DNA of 64,000 nt, from assembly GCF_003332825.1 (NCBI RefSeq), contig NZ_QIRF01000002.1, positions 434,001-498,000 on the forward strand, written 5' to 3'. The number at the start of each line of letters is the position of its first letter. Positions within the stretch are counted from its first letter, which is position 1. The notes beneath the pieces are model-generated. The model was given only the letters and a program-made list of their open reading frames with translations, was not told where the DNA came from and searched no databases. This DNA comes from Dyella sp. C9. Lineage in GTDB: Bacteria; Pseudomonadota; Gammaproteobacteria; Xanthomonadales; Rhodanobacteraceae. Made by a program: the position numbers and the translations under genes. This document shows positions 1-8,489 of this stretch, piece by piece.

Positions 1-402
1 GAGCACGGCATCATCCGCATGAGCGCCGAGGCCGCGCTGGCGGGTGGCGTCACCGCCGCGTTCTTCCCGCACGGCCTCGGTCATCCGATCGGCCTGCAGG
101 TGCACGACGTGGCGGGTTTCCAGCAAAGTGAACGCGGCGGCACCATCCCTCGCCCGGAGGGTCACCCCTACCTGCGCATGACCCGCGTGCTGGAACCAGG
201 CATGGTAGTGACGATCGAACCCGGCCTGTACTTCATCGACATGTTGCTGGACGAACTACGCGACCAGCCGCTGGCCAGCGACATCCACTGGGCGAAGATC
301 GACTTCTTCCGTCCTTATGGCGGCATCCGCATCGAGGACGACGTGGTATGCACCGACGGTGCACCGGAGAACCTCACGCGCGATGCCTTTGCAGTGAGCT
401 GA
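1..402 (+). CDS. pepQ: Xaa-Pro dipeptidase, C-terminal part (5' end outside window)
   Basis: The reading frame is open from the first base, so the gene starts upstream of the window. The visible 133 residues are the metal-binding end of an M24 (pita-bread) peptidase: HGLGHPIGLQVHDV supplies a metal-ligand histidine, VTIEPGLYF a glutamate and GGIRIEDDVV the last glutamate. The family binds two divalent metals and cleaves dipeptides with C-terminal proline. The insert between the first two motifs (FQQSERGG and following) and the ending fit PepQ better than PepP, which lies separately at 3774-5099. The enzyme should be cytoplasmic. The PepQ choice is by motif and ending only. Confidence 0.85.
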   Translation, partial: EHGIIRMSAEAALAGGVTAAFFPHGLGHPIGLQVHDVAGFQQSERGGTIPRPEGHPYLRMTRVLEPGMVVTIEPGLYFIDMLLDELRDQPLASDIHWAKIDFFRPYGGIRIEDDVVCTDGAPENLTRDAFAVS

Positions 403-592
403 GTCGGCTCGGGCCTCAGCGGCCGCGACGAAGGTTCACCCTGTATCGCAGGGTGAACCCCTACAACAAACAACGACGGTTGCGCGGTTTATTTCAGACC
501 CTGCGGCCTTGCGCCACTGCGGCAACCCTCCGCACGACAACTTCACATTCCTTGCGTATGCTCGCCCCCAGGTACAGCAAGGGGCGTTCCGC

Positions 593-820
593 ATGTCCAT
601 GCCTCCGGTCAATCCGGAACCCGTCGAATTGCCGCGGCCACGCCTGCGCAGGCTGGCTCGTGAGCTGATCCTGCTGGTGCTCGCCAAGATCGTGCTGCTC
701 ACCCTGATCTGGTGGGTGGCCATGGCGCCCTACGCACGCCCCGATACCCGACCTGCCGCGATGCAAAAGCTGCTTGCACCGGCGCCTGCTTCATCCACCT
801 CGCAAACGGAAAGCCCATGA
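593..820 (+). CDS. cydP: CydP-like small membrane subunit of cytochrome bd oxidase operon
   Basis: A 75-residue protein with a proline-rich N-terminus, a basic stretch (RPRLRRLAR) and one hydrophobic helix (ELILLVLAKIVLLTLIWWV) at about residues 22-42. Its stop overlaps the cydA start (ATGA at 817-820), so the two are translationally coupled. Small single-helix proteins at this position in Xanthomonadales and other proteobacteria are called cytochrome oxidase putative small subunit CydP. The assignment rests on size, topology and position. The ATG at 593 is chosen because it begins the proline-rich leader seen in this family; upstream in-frame codons have poor protein character. Confidence 0.75.
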   Translation: MSMPPVNPEPVELPRPRLRRLARELILLVLAKIVLLTLIWWVAMAPYARPDTRPAAMQKLLAPAPASSTSQTESP

Positions 821-2397
821 TCATCGACCCCGATGTCGTCACGCTCTCACGTCTGCAGTTCGCGCTGACTGCGCTCTATCACTTCCTGTTTGTACCGCTC
901 ACGCTGGGCATCGTGTGGATCCTCGCCATCATGGAGAGTGTCTATGTGATGACCGGGCGCGAAGTCTGGAAGCGCATGGTGCAGTTCTGGGGCGTGCTGT
1001 TCGGCATCAACTTCGCTATGGGCGTCGCCACCGGCGTCACCATGGAGTTCCAGTTCGGCATGAACTGGGCCTACTACGCCCACTACGTCGGTGACGTGTT
1101 CGGCACGCCGCTGGCCATCGAGGGCCTGATGGCGTTCTTCCTGGAAGCGACGCTGGTGGGCCTGTTCTTCATGGGCTGGAACCGCATGTCGCGCGTGGCG
1201 CACCTGCTGACCACCTGGTTCCTCGCGCTGGGCACCAACCTTTCCGCGCTGTGGATCCTGATCGCCAACGGCTGGATGCAGAACCCGGTCGGCTCGGCCT
1301 TCAATGCCGAGACCATGCGCATGGAGGTGACCTCGTTCAGCGAGGTGATGTTCAACCCGGTGGCACAGGCCAAGTTCGTGCACACGGTAAGCGCGGGTTA
1401 CGTGGTCGGCTCGATGTTCGTGCTGTCGATCAGCGCCTGGTACCTGCTGCGCGGACGCAACGTCGATTTCGCCAAGCGTTCGATGACGGTGGCCGCCAGC
1501 TTCGGCCTCGCCGCCGCGTTGTCGGTGGTGGTGCTGGGCGATGAATCGGGCTATGCCGTTTCCGAGAACCAGAAGATGAAGATGGCTGCCATCGAGGCCA
1601 TGTGGGAAACCGAGCCGGCGCCGGCCTCGTTCACCCTGTTCGGCATCCCCGACGTGGAGAACAAGACCACGCACTACGCCCTGCACATCCCCTGGGTGAT
1701 GGGCCTGATCGGCACCCGCTCGATCGACAAGCCGATTCCCGGCATCGCCAACCTGGTGGAGGACACCAAGGGCCGCATCAACAACGGCATCCAGGCGTAT
1801 GACGCGATGCTGGTGCTGCGCCAGGACAAGAACAACGCGCAGGCCAAGGCGATACTCGCCGAGCACGACAAGGACATGGGCTACGCGCTGCTGCTCAAGC
1901 GCTTCATGGACGACCCGCGCCACGCCACGCCGGCCGATATCCAGAAGGCGGCCGACAGCACCATCCCGAACGTGCCGGTGCTGTTCTGGTCGTTCCGCAT
2001 CATGGTCGCCTGCGGCTTCTACTTCATCGCGCTGTTCGCCTTCATCTTCTGGCAATCCAGCAAGCGCCAGCTCGAAAAGCGCCGCTGGCTGCTCAAGCTC
2101 GCGCTATGGAGCCTGCCGCTGCCGTGGCTGGCGGCGGAGCTGGGCTGGGTGGTGGCCGAATACGGCCGCCAGCCCTGGGCGATCGAAGGCGTGCTGCCCA
2201 CCGCGCTGGGCGTGTCCAGCGTGACGGCCGGCCAGGTATTGACCTCGCTCGGCGGCTTCGTGCTGTTCTACAGCGCGCTGGCCATCATCGACGCGGTGCT
2301 GATGGTGAAGTACGCCCGCAAGGGACCGGATGGCCTTGGCCTGTGGCCGCCGGCCGAGCCGGCGCCTGCCTCCACCACCGTGCCGGCCCACGCCTGA
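817..2397 (+). CDS. cydA: Cytochrome bd ubiquinol oxidase subunit I
   Basis: A 526-residue polytopic inner-membrane protein. It starts [20 protein letters not shown], and His22 matches the conserved N-terminal heme-ligand histidine. The signature GRQPW follows the long periplasmic quinol-binding loop near residue 450. Length is close to E. coli CydA (522), so this is the long-Q-loop type. It oxidises ubiquinol and reduces O2 to water with a high-affinity heme b/d centre. It overlaps cydP by four bases and is followed 10 bp later by cydB. Such operons usually respond to low oxygen; no regulator site was identified. Confidence 0.97.
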   Translation: MIIDPDVVTLSRLQFALTALYHFLFVPLTLGIVWILAIMESVYVMTGREVWKRMVQFWGVLFGINFAMGVATGVTMEFQFGMNWAYYAHYVGDVFGTPLAIEGLMAFFLEATLVGLFFMGWNRMSRVAHLLTTWFLALGTNLSALWILIANGWMQNPVGSAFNAETMRMEVTSFSEVMFNPVAQAKFVHTVSAGYVVGSMFVLSISAWYLLRGRNVDFAKRSMTVAASFGLAAALSVVVLGDESGYAVSENQKMKMAAIEAMWETEPAPASFTLFGIPDVENKTTHYALHIPWVMGLIGTRSIDKPIPGIANLVEDTKGRINNGIQAYDAMLVLRQDKNNAQAKAILAEHDKDMGYALLLKRFMDDPRHATPADIQKAADSTIPNVPVLFWSFRIMVACGFYFIALFAFIFWQSSKRQLEKRRWLLKLALWSLPLPWLAAELGWVVAEYGRQPWAIEGVLPTALGVSSVTAGQVLTSLGGFVLFYSALAIIDAVLMVKYARKGPDGLGLWPPAEPAPASTTVPAHA

Positions 2398-2407
2398 GGA
2401 GATCGCC

Positions 2408-3538
2408 ATGTTCGACTATGAATCGTTGCGGCTGATCTGGTGGGCCCTGCTGGGCATCCTGTTCATCGGCTTCGCCATCATGGATGGCTTCGACTTCGGC
2501 ATCGCGGCCCTGCTGCGCGTGCTGGGGCGTACCGAGGACGAACGACTGGTGATGCTGGAGACCATCGAGCCCACCTGGGAGGGCAACCAGGTGTGGTTCG
2601 TGCTCGCCGGCGGCGCCACCTTCGCGGCGTGGCCGCAGCTCTACGCGGTGTCGTTCTCCGGCATGTACCTGGCCATCTTCCTGGTGCTGGTGGCGCTGAT
2701 CCTGCGACCGGTGGGCTTCAACTTCCGCGGCAAGATCCACGACCCGCGCTGGCGAGCCCTGTGGGATTACGTGCTGATCGCGTCCGGCGTGGTGGTGATG
2801 CTGATTTCGGGCGTGGCCTTCGGCAACCTGTTCCTCGGCGTGCCGTTCAAGTTCGACGACGACCTGCGCATGACCTGGGATGGCAGCTTCTTTGAATTGC
2901 TGCATCCGTTCGCGCTGGTGGCCGGGTTGGTCTCGCTGTCCATGCTGCTGGCCCACGGCGCCTGCTGGGCGGCCTACAAGGCCGACCACGTGGTCGCCGA
3001 TCGCGCCGTGCGTGTCGCCCGCTGGACCACCCTGGCCTACGTGGTGTTCTACGTGCTGGCCGGCATCTGGCTCGCCTACGGCGTGGCCGGCTTCGCCATC
3101 GTCGGCCCGGTGGTCACCGACGGCGTGTCCAACCCGCTGCACAAGGAAGTGGCCCACGGCAGCAGCTGGTTCGCCAGCTACATGCAGTACCCGTGGTTCT
3201 GGGCGGCGCCGGTACTCGGCTTCATCGGCGCCATCGGCGTGCAGCTCAGCGTGGGCAAGAAGAACCTCGCCTGCTTCATCTGGAGCAGCCTGATGGTGGC
3301 CGGCACCATCCTGTCGGCCGGCTTCGCGCTGTTTCCGTTCCTGCTGCCCTCGCGCCTGGATCCGCGTTCCAGCCTCACGGTGTGGGATGCCTCCTCCAGC
3401 CAGGGCACGCTGGGCCTGATGCTGGCCATGGCGGTGATCTTCATGCCGATCATCATCATCTACACCAGCTGGGTGTACCGCGTGGTGCGCGGTCGCGTCA
3501 CGCTGGACCACGTGCGCCAATCCGGCCACGGCTACTGA
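2408..3538 (+). CDS. cydB: Cytochrome bd ubiquinol oxidase subunit II
   Basis: A 376-residue membrane protein starting [31 protein letters not shown]. The GFDFG motif and the [10 protein letters not shown] motif near residue 57 are diagnostic of CydB. The start is set by a GGAG ribosome site at about 2398-2402 and the close spacing to cydA. CydB pairs with CydA to form the heterodimeric oxidase. Eight or so hydrophobic segments are visible. It is followed 15 bp later by cydX. Confidence 0.97.
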   Translation: MFDYESLRLIWWALLGILFIGFAIMDGFDFGIAALLRVLGRTEDERLVMLETIEPTWEGNQVWFVLAGGATFAAWPQLYAVSFSGMYLAIFLVLVALILRPVGFNFRGKIHDPRWRALWDYVLIASGVVVMLISGVAFGNLFLGVPFKFDDDLRMTWDGSFFELLHPFALVAGLVSLSMLLAHGACWAAYKADHVVADRAVRVARWTTLAYVVFYVLAGIWLAYGVAGFAIVGPVVTDGVSNPLHKEVAHGSSWFASYMQYPWFWAAPVLGFIGAIGVQLSVGKKNLACFIWSSLMVAGTILSAGFALFPFLLPSRLDPRSSLTVWDASSSQGTLGLMLAMAVIFMPIIIIYTSWVYRVVRGRVTLDHVRQSGHGY

Positions 3539-3553
3539 GAGAGGAGCGACGTC

Positions 3554-3688
3554 ATGTGGTATTTCTCGTGGATCCTCGGCCTCGGCCTGGCCTGCGCCTT
3601 CGGCATCCTCAACGCGATGTGGTACGAGGTGAATGCCGACGATGAAGCGCATCGGCGCAAGGAGCCCAGGTCGCCAGCGGGGCGTTGA
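3554..3688 (+). CDS. cydX: Cytochrome bd oxidase small subunit CydX
   Basis: A 44-residue single-helix protein. Its start, MWYFSWILGLGLACAFGILN, closely matches E. coli CydX (37 residues, MWYFAWILG...). CydX is needed for stability and activity of the bd oxidase and packs against CydA. A strong purine-rich ribosome site (GAGAGGAG) lies just upstream. The C-terminus is longer and more basic than in E. coli (EAHRRKEPRSPAGR). It completes a cydPABX operon. Confidence 0.93.
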   Translation: MWYFSWILGLGLACAFGILNAMWYEVNADDEAHRRKEPRSPAGR

Positions 3689-3711
3689 TCGCCGGCGCCC
3701 TTTCAACTGCT

Positions 3712-3777
3712 GTAGGAGCGCACCCTGTGCGCGACCGCGATCCGCCTCGGTCCGTCGCGCTCAGGGTGCGCTCCTAC
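3712..3777. repeat. Palindromic REP-like repeat, copy 1 (paired arms)
   Basis: GTAGGAGCGCACCCTGTGCGCGA is followed after a short spacer by its near-complement ending GGTGCGCTCCTAC. The element sits between convergent cydX and pepP. Its right arm contains the pepP stop codon (CTA at 3774-3776 on the plus strand). The same core recurs near 17.98, 31.75, 35.36-35.52, 41.19 and 44.9-45.0 kb. Extragenic palindromes of this type are often linked to RAYT transposases; none is in the window. Confidence 0.85.
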
Positions 3778-5099
3778 GTCGAGCTTCGACCCCGCGCCTG
3801 CAACAACTTCTCGATCTCGTCCGCGTCCTTGGGTACGCCCTCGGTCAACACCTCGTTGCCCTCGCGGGTAATCGCCACATCGTCCTCGATGCGGATGCCG
3901 ATGCCGCGCCAGCGCTCGGCCACGCCCAGGTCACCCGGCGGCACGTAAATGCCCGGCTCGACCGTGACCACCATGCCCGGCTCGAGCAGGCGCGGCTCGC
4001 CGTCGACGCGATAGTCGCCCACGTCGTGCACATCCAGGCCAAGCCAGTGGCCGGTCTTGGCGGGGAAGAACCGCTTGTAGCTTCCCTCGGCGATCGCCTC
4101 ATCGGCACTGCTGCGGATCAGCCCCAGCGCGCACAGGCCTTCGCTGATCACCCGCACGGCCGCCTCATGCGCGCCGCTGAAGGCACGACCGGGCAACACC
4201 TCGTCGATCGCCGCCAACTGCGCGGCGTGCACCACCTCGTACAGCGCACGCTGCTCGCGGCTGTAGCGCCCGCTGATGGGGAAGGTGCGGGTGATGTCGG
4301 ACGCATAGCAGTCCATTTCCGCGCCGGCATCCACCAATAGCAGGTCGCCGTCGCGCAGGCCGGCCCGGTTGGCGGTGTAGTGCATGACGCAGGCATTGGC
4401 GCCGCTGGCGACGATCGGCGGAAAGGCCGGCACCGCGCCACGGCTGCGCATGACACGCAGGATTTCCGCCTCCACCTCGTACTCGTGCCGACCGGCGATG
4501 GCGGCATGCATGGCGGCCAGATGCGCATCGGCGGCGATCGATGCCGAGGTTTTCATCAACTTCAGTTCGCCGCGCGACTTGTACAGGCGCAGGTCGTGCA
4601 GCAGGTGGCCCAGCGCCACGAATTCCTTGGGCACCACGCCACCGCCACGCAACTGGCGCAGGCGACGCATCCAGCCGAGCAGGCGGGCGTCGAATTCGGG
4701 CTCGCGGCCGAAATGGCAGTACACCCTGCCCCGACCCTCGATCATGCCGGGCAGGATGTCGTCGATGTCATCGATGGGAAACGCGTCGTCCATGCCGTGC
4801 TCGCTCACGGCCCGATCGGTGCCGATCGACTCGCCGTGCCAGCGCTCGTGCTCTTCGTCGCGCTCGCGGCAGAACAACACGGCCTCGCCGTGCTTGCGGC
4901 CGGGCAGCAAAGCGAGCACGGCATCGGGTTCGGGAAAGCCCGACAGGTAGTGCAGGTCCGAGTCCTGGCGATACGGCCAATTGGCGTCGGCGTTGCGCAC
5001 ACGCTCTGGCGCGGCGGCCACCAGCAGTACCGCATCCTCGCCCGCCATGCGCATCAGCTGGCGACGTCGACGGGCGTATTCCTCGGACGAAATGCTCAA
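3774..5099 (-). CDS. pepP: Xaa-Pro aminopeptidase
   Basis: M24 metallopeptidase that removes the N-terminal residue before proline. An N-terminal creatinase-like domain is followed by the pita-bread domain. Metal ligands are visible as LLVDAGAEMDCYASDITRTF (two Asp), GHWLGLDVHD (His), VTVEPGIY (Glu) and IRIEDDV (Glu). Starting at the TTG at 5099 gives 441 residues, the length of E. coli PepP, and begins LSISSEEYARRRRQL like the family N-terminus. That TTG overlaps the ygfB stop (TTGA), suggesting coupling. An alternative ATG at 5138 would add 13 residues inside ygfB. The C-terminal codons run into a REP-like repeat. Confidence 0.93.
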   Translation of the reverse strand: MSISSEEYARRRRQLMRMAGEDAVLLVAAAPERVRNADANWPYRQDSDLHYLSGFPEPDAVLALLPGRKHGEAVLFCRERDEEHERWHGESIGTDRAVSEHGMDDAFPIDDIDDILPGMIEGRGRVYCHFGREPEFDARLLGWMRRLRQLRGGGVVPKEFVALGHLLHDLRLYKSRGELKLMKTSASIAADAHLAAMHAAIAGRHEYEVEAEILRVMRSRGAVPAFPPIVASGANACVMHYTANRAGLRDGDLLLVDAGAEMDCYASDITRTFPISGRYSREQRALYEVVHAAQLAAIDEVLPGRAFSGAHEAAVRVISEGLCALGLIRSSADEAIAEGSYKRFFPAKTGHWLGLDVHDVGDYRVDGEPRLLEPGMVVTVEPGIYVPPGDLGVAERWRGIGIRIEDDVAITREGNEVLTEGVPKDADEIEKLLQARGRSST

Positions 5100-5656
5100 T
5101 GCACGGTATCGCTTTGGCTGGGGTCGCGGCGGGAGCATTCGGCAAACAGCAGCATCGCCCCCATGCGCACGAATTCGTGCACCTCGATCAGGGCGTCCTC
5201 GTCCTCGCCTTCGTCGCCGAAGTCGAACGAGGAAGCCGCGATGGTCCCCAGGTCACGCAGGATCTCCTGCGCCTCCTCGGACAGTTTGCCATGCGCCTCG
5301 GCGCCGGCCAGGCCAAAGCCGCCGAGGAAACCCCGGCACCAGTCCACCAGCGCCTCGGCCCGCTCCGGCAACGGACGGTCGTCGGCGGGCAGCAGCGGTT
5401 CAAAACCCAGTTCGGGATCGGCCAGTTCGGCTTCGGTCTGCGTCACCAGGCGTTCGAGCAGGGCCTTGTCGCGGCCGGCCGGTTGCACGTCCGAGTCCAG
5501 GTGCAGCGCCTCGACCAGCGATTGCCGGCCCATCCGGCCACCACCGGCCAGGAAGCCGCACAGCGATCCGTGCAGGTCGCTGGTGGGCACGCCCAGCTGC
5601 AGTTGGACAACGGTGTCGTCCAGTTCTTCGTAGCCAATCGGCTCGTTGGCGGCCAT
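5096..5656 (-). CDS. ygfB: UPF0149 family protein (YgfB)
   Basis: A 186-residue acidic cytoplasmic protein with the family features: an N-terminal helix pair, the SLCGFLAGGG motif near residue 31, DWCRGFLGGFGLAG in the middle, and a C-terminal FVRMGAMLLFAE block. It lies directly upstream of pepP, as in E. coli (ygfB-pepP). Members are helical proteins; the P. aeruginosa homologue has been implicated in regulating peptidoglycan amidase expression, but the role here is unknown. A ribosome site (AGGAG) precedes the ATG. Confidence 0.92.
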   Translation of the reverse strand: MAANEPIGYEELDDTVVQLQLGVPTSDLHGSLCGFLAGGGRMGRQSLVEALHLDSDVQPAGRDKALLERLVTQTEAELADPELGFEPLLPADDRPLPERAEALVDWCRGFLGGFGLAGAEAHGKLSEEAQEILRDLGTIAASSFDFGDEGEDEDALIEVHEFVRMGAMLLFAECSRRDPSQSDTVH

Positions 5657-5742
5657 GGGCAGTACTCCTTTCTATGCAGGCCTGAAGTTTAATGCAGGGC
5701 TTCCCGAAACGCCGCCGAGCCTGCTGTTTTGGCCGGGCCTCC

Positions 5743-5760
5743 TGCTATAGTTTCCGCCCA
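5743..5760 (+). promoter_or_regulatory. Candidate extended -10 promoter giving a leaderless transcript
   Basis: TGCTATAGT at 5743-5751 fits an extended -10 element (TGn plus TATAGT). Only eight bases separate it from the ATG at 5760, so transcription should begin at or next to the start codon. No Shine-Dalgarno sequence is present. No convincing -35 box is seen at the usual spacing. Confidence 0.5.
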
Positions 5761-5999
5761 TGAGCGCGCCCGACACCGTCAAGCCAGACCCCGTCAAGCA
5801 GGAGCTAGCAGCTCTTGGCGAGCAGATCGACCGGTTGCTCGACGCCGTGCGCCGTCTCACCGAGGAAAACCGCAGCCTGCGCCACAGCCAGGAGCAGCTG
5901 GCGAATGAGCGCGCCGGGCTGATGGCTCGCAACGAACAGGCGCGGAGCCGCGTCGAAGCGATGATCCAGCGACTGAAGGCGCTCGAAAACAATGGCTGA
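5760..5999 (+). CDS. Small coiled-coil protein (TIGR02449 type, ZapB-like)
   Basis: A 79-residue protein that is nearly all heptad-repeat helix from about residue 13 to 75 (LAALGEQIDRLLDAVRRLTEENRSL and onward). It overlaps zapA by eight bases. Small coiled-coil proteins at this position in gammaproteobacteria belong to an uncharacterised family (TIGR02449) that resembles ZapB, a Z-ring associated coiled coil. A cell-division role with ZapA is inferred from the operon. It appears to be expressed from a promoter placed almost at its start codon. Confidence 0.82.
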   Translation: MSAPDTVKPDPVKQELAALGEQIDRLLDAVRRLTEENRSLRHSQEQLANERAGLMARNEQARSRVEAMIQRLKALENNG

Positions 6000-6315
6000 G
6001 AGCAGCGTGGGCACCACCGCCAACGAACCGGTCGCCTTGCGCCTGGTCGACCGCGAATTCCTGATCGCCTGTGCGCCGGAAGAGCGCGAAGGCCTGCTGG
6101 AATCGGCCGCCTACCTCGATCGCAAGATGCGTGAGCTGCGTGCCAACGCCAAGGCGCCGGGTTTCGACCGTCTGGCCGTGCTGGCCGCCATCAGCGTCAC
6201 CCACGAGTTCCTCGCCTTGCGCAAGCAGCACAGTGGCTCTGATCAGAACGTGACTGAAGATCTGGCTGCATTGCGTCGCAAGCTTGAAGCCGCACTGGAC
6301 GCCCACATAAAATAG
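5992..6315 (+). CDS. zapA: Cell division protein ZapA
   Basis: A 107-residue protein with the ZapA pattern: VALRLVDREFLIACAPEEREGLLESAAYLDRKM, then a central helix (VLAAISVTHEFLAL) and a C-terminal coiled coil (LAALRRKLEAALDAH). ZapA is a tetrameric protein that cross-links FtsZ filaments at mid-cell. The next element downstream is 6S RNA, as in E. coli (zapA-ssrS-fau). Confidence 0.93.
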   Translation: MAESSVGTTANEPVALRLVDREFLIACAPEEREGLLESAAYLDRKMRELRANAKAPGFDRLAVLAAISVTHEFLALRKQHSGSDQNVTEDLAALRRKLEAALDAHIK

Positions 6316-6324
6316 TCACCGGCG

Positions 6325-6506
6325 TTTTCTGCGGTGTGCGCCAGCACACTCTTACATTTGCCTTGTTCCTAAATACGGCCCCGGGTCGGCTTTTCATCGG
6401 CTGTTGTGCATGTCCGCCGCGCGCGGAAAGCCTTGAGGCCATGTAGCCCTCCCACCTGATCCATCGTGGATCAAGGTCGTTTGGTGGGCAGCGGCATCGC
6501 GGTTTA
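6325..6506 (+). ncRNA. ssrS: 6S RNA
   Basis: The zapA-fau intergenic region matches 6S RNA in position, size (about 180 nt) and structure. A closing stem pairs CTGCGGTGT (6329-6337) with GGCATCGCGG near 6493-6502, allowing G-U pairs. The interior has the GAAAGCCTTGAGGCC block typical of the 3' side of the central bubble and a hairpin TTGATCCACGATGGATCA-like element near 6458-6475. 6S RNA binds sigma-70 RNA polymerase as a promoter mimic in stationary phase. Ends are estimated from the closing stem. Confidence 0.8.
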
Positions 6507-6603
6507 CGCCACCTCTTTCCCCACCGCGCGGCGCCTCCTGGCGCCGCGCGGCACAGGGCCTCTCGCCGCACGTACGCGGGCCCGCTTTGCAGGAGACGCG
6601 CAC

Positions 6604-7224
6604 GTGGACGCCACCGCCCAGCGACGCGAACTACGCCGGCAACTGGCCGGGCGGCGCCGTGCACTGACGCCCCCGCAGCGCATTGCCGCGGCCCAGGGCT
6701 TGCGGCGCAGCCTCGAGCAACTACCTGAATACCTTACCGATGCCCGCGTCGCCGGCTACTGGGCCTGCGATGGCGAGCTGCCGCTGAACCTGGTGATCCC
6801 GCCACTGGCCACCCGTGGCCAGCAATTCCTGCTGCCGGTGATCGGCCCGGGCCATCGGCTGCGCTTCGCGCCATGGCAGGCTGGCCAGGACATCGAGCCC
6901 AATCGCTACGGCATTCCCGAGCCGGCCCACCCCACCGAGCTGCTGGAACCGTTCCAGCTGGACCTGGTGCTGGTGCCGCTGCTGGCCTTCGACCGCCGCG
7001 GCAACCGGCTGGGCACCGGTGGCGGCTACTACGACCGGGCCTTCAGTTTCCTCAACGAGCAGGTGCGCCCCACCGAGCCGCTGTTGGTAGGCATCGCCTA
7101 TGCCTTCCAGGAGCTGCCGCAGATCGACGAGGAACCCTGGGACGTGCCGCTGGACTTCATAGCCACCGACCACGAACTGATCGACTGCCACGCCACCGGC
7201 GAGGATGGAGAAGCACGCGCATGA
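6604..7224 (+). CDS. fau: 5-formyltetrahydrofolate cyclo-ligase
   Basis: A 206-residue cytoplasmic enzyme that converts 5-formyl-THF to 5,10-methenyl-THF with ATP. The family signatures are RRELRRQLAGRRRALTP at the N-terminus and the nucleotide/folate-binding region LVPLLAFDRRGNRLGTGGGYYDRAF near residue 125-150. The GTG at 6604 is preferred because AGGAG lies 7-8 bases upstream and the protein then begins at the family N-terminus. An ATG at 6466 lies inside the 6S RNA and would add non-homologous sequence. The stop overlaps the next start (ATGA). Confidence 0.93.
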   Translation: MDATAQRRELRRQLAGRRRALTPPQRIAAAQGLRRSLEQLPEYLTDARVAGYWACDGELPLNLVIPPLATRGQQFLLPVIGPGHRLRFAPWQAGQDIEPNRYGIPEPAHPTELLEPFQLDLVLVPLLAFDRRGNRLGTGGGYYDRAFSFLNEQVRPTEPLLVGIAYAFQELPQIDEEPWDVPLDFIATDHELIDCHATGEDGEARA

Positions 7225-7679
7225 GCACCCAGTACTGGCTGATGAAGTCCGAGCCGGACGCGTTCTCCATCGACGACCTCAAGCGCAAGGGCCAGGAACC
7301 CTGGGACGGCGTGCGCAACTACCAGGCCCGCAACTTCATGCGCGACGGCATGCGGGTGGGCGACAAGGTGTTCTTCTACCATTCCAACTGCGACGAGCCT
7401 GGCATCGTCGGCATCGCCGAAGTGGCCACCGATGCCTATCCGGACCCCAGCCAGTTCGACCCCAAGAGCAAGTACTTCGATGCCGCCAGTTCGCGCAACA
7501 ACCCGCGCTGGACGCTGGTGGAGGTGAAGTTCGTCAAGAAGCTCGAGCACACCATCACGCTCAAGCAGTTGCAGGCCGATCCCAAGCTGGTCGAGATGCC
7601 GCTGGTGCGCAAGGGCAACCGCCTGTCGGTGATGCCGGTGGGTGCCGCCGAGTGGCGCCACATCCTGACGCTGGAATAA
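7221..7679 (+). CDS. EVE domain-containing protein
   Basis: A 152-residue protein matching the EVE/PUA-like fold: starts [20 protein letters not shown], with the pocket motif [14 protein letters not shown] near residue 30, FFYHSNC near 55 and a C-terminal [11 protein letters not shown] domains bind modified bases in nucleic acids; the close homologues (Thy28 type) are widespread and their bacterial role is not settled. It is translationally coupled to fau by a four-base overlap and followed 25 bp later by rpiA. Confidence 0.9.
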   Translation: MSTQYWLMKSEPDAFSIDDLKRKGQEPWDGVRNYQARNFMRDGMRVGDKVFFYHSNCDEPGIVGIAEVATDAYPDPSQFDPKSKYFDAASSRNNPRWTLVEVKFVKKLEHTITLKQLQADPKLVEMPLVRKGNRLSVMPVGAAEWRHILTLE

Positions 7680-7704
7680 CTTCCCTCCTTACCGGAACAC
7701 GCCC

Positions 7705-8346
7705 ATGAGCAACGCCAACGAAAAACGCCAGGCCGGCGAAGCCGCCATCCGCTACGTCGAGGACGGCGCCATCGTCGGCGTCGGCACCGGCTCCACCGTG
7801 GCCTACTTCATCGATGCGCTGGGCGGCCTGAAAGATCGCATCCAGGGCGCGGTGTCCAGCTCCGAGCAGTCCACCGCCCACCTCAAGCGCCTGGGCATCC
7901 CGGTACTCGACCTCAACTCGACCGGCCCGCTCACCCTCTACGTGGATGGCGCCGACGAGTGCGACCACCACAAGCGCCTGATCAAGGGCGGCGGCGCGGC
8001 GCTCACCCGCGAGAAGATCGTGGCCGAGGCCAGCGAAAAGTTCGTGTGCATCATCGACTCGAGCAAGCTGGTGAACGTGCTGGGCAAGTTCCCGTTGCCG
8101 ATCGAGGTGATCCCGATGGCGCGCAGCCTGGTCGGCCGCGAGATCGCCAAGCGTGGCGGCAACCCGGTGTGGCGCGATGGCGTGGTCACCGACAACGGCA
8201 ACTGGATCATCGACGTGCATGGCTGGCAGATCGTCGACCCGGTCGCACTGGAGAACGATCTCAACCAGATCCCGGGCATTGTCTCGGTAGGCCTGTTCGC
8301 GCGTCGCGCGGCCGACGTGGTACTGGTCGGCGACAAGGTGCTCTAA
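7705..8346 (+). CDS. rpiA: Ribose-5-phosphate isomerase A
   Basis: A 213-residue enzyme interconverting ribose-5-phosphate and ribulose-5-phosphate in the pentose phosphate pathway. Motifs: [13 protein letters not shown] (phosphate loop, residue 25 region), YVDGADECD with the catalytic Asp/Glu, and [18 protein letters not shown]. Length is typical. It is the last gene of the fau-EVE-rpiA run and is followed by a strong terminator. Confidence 0.97.
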   Translation: MSNANEKRQAGEAAIRYVEDGAIVGVGTGSTVAYFIDALGGLKDRIQGAVSSSEQSTAHLKRLGIPVLDLNSTGPLTLYVDGADECDHHKRLIKGGGAALTREKIVAEASEKFVCIIDSSKLVNVLGKFPLPIEVIPMARSLVGREIAKRGGNPVWRDGVVTDNGNWIIDVHGWQIVDPVALENDLNQIPGIVSVGLFARRAADVVLVGDKVL

Positions 8347-8376
8347 GCCGTCGCGGCACGACCCTGCCTGCTCGAA

Positions 8377-8408
8377 CGCCCCGCGGATTGCGCGGGGCGT
8401 TTTCGTTT
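8377..8408 (+). terminator. Rho-independent terminator of rpiA
   Basis: A perfect nine-base stem CGCCCCGCG / CGCGGGGCG with a GATTG loop, followed by TTTTCGTTT. Confidence 0.85.
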
Positions 8409-8421
8409 GGACAGGCCCGAT

Positions 8422-8453
8422 GGAAAAGCGCCTCCCGGTTTCCCGGGAGGCGC
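8422..8453 (-). terminator. Terminator of the sedolisin protease gene
   Basis: A perfect 11-bp stem (GCGCCTCCCGG / CCGGGAGGCGC) with a four-base loop. Read leftwards it is followed by TTTTCC, so it ends transcription of the minus-strand protease gene. Confidence 0.8.
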
Positions 8454-8489
8454 CATCGTTCCAAAGCCTGGTACTCGACGGTCAGGCCG

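Noticed and set aside
2285-3706. 473-codon minus-strand ORF opposite cydB
   Set aside because: Shadow frame with His/Asp/Gln-rich low-complexity composition; cydB and cydX are certain on the other strand.
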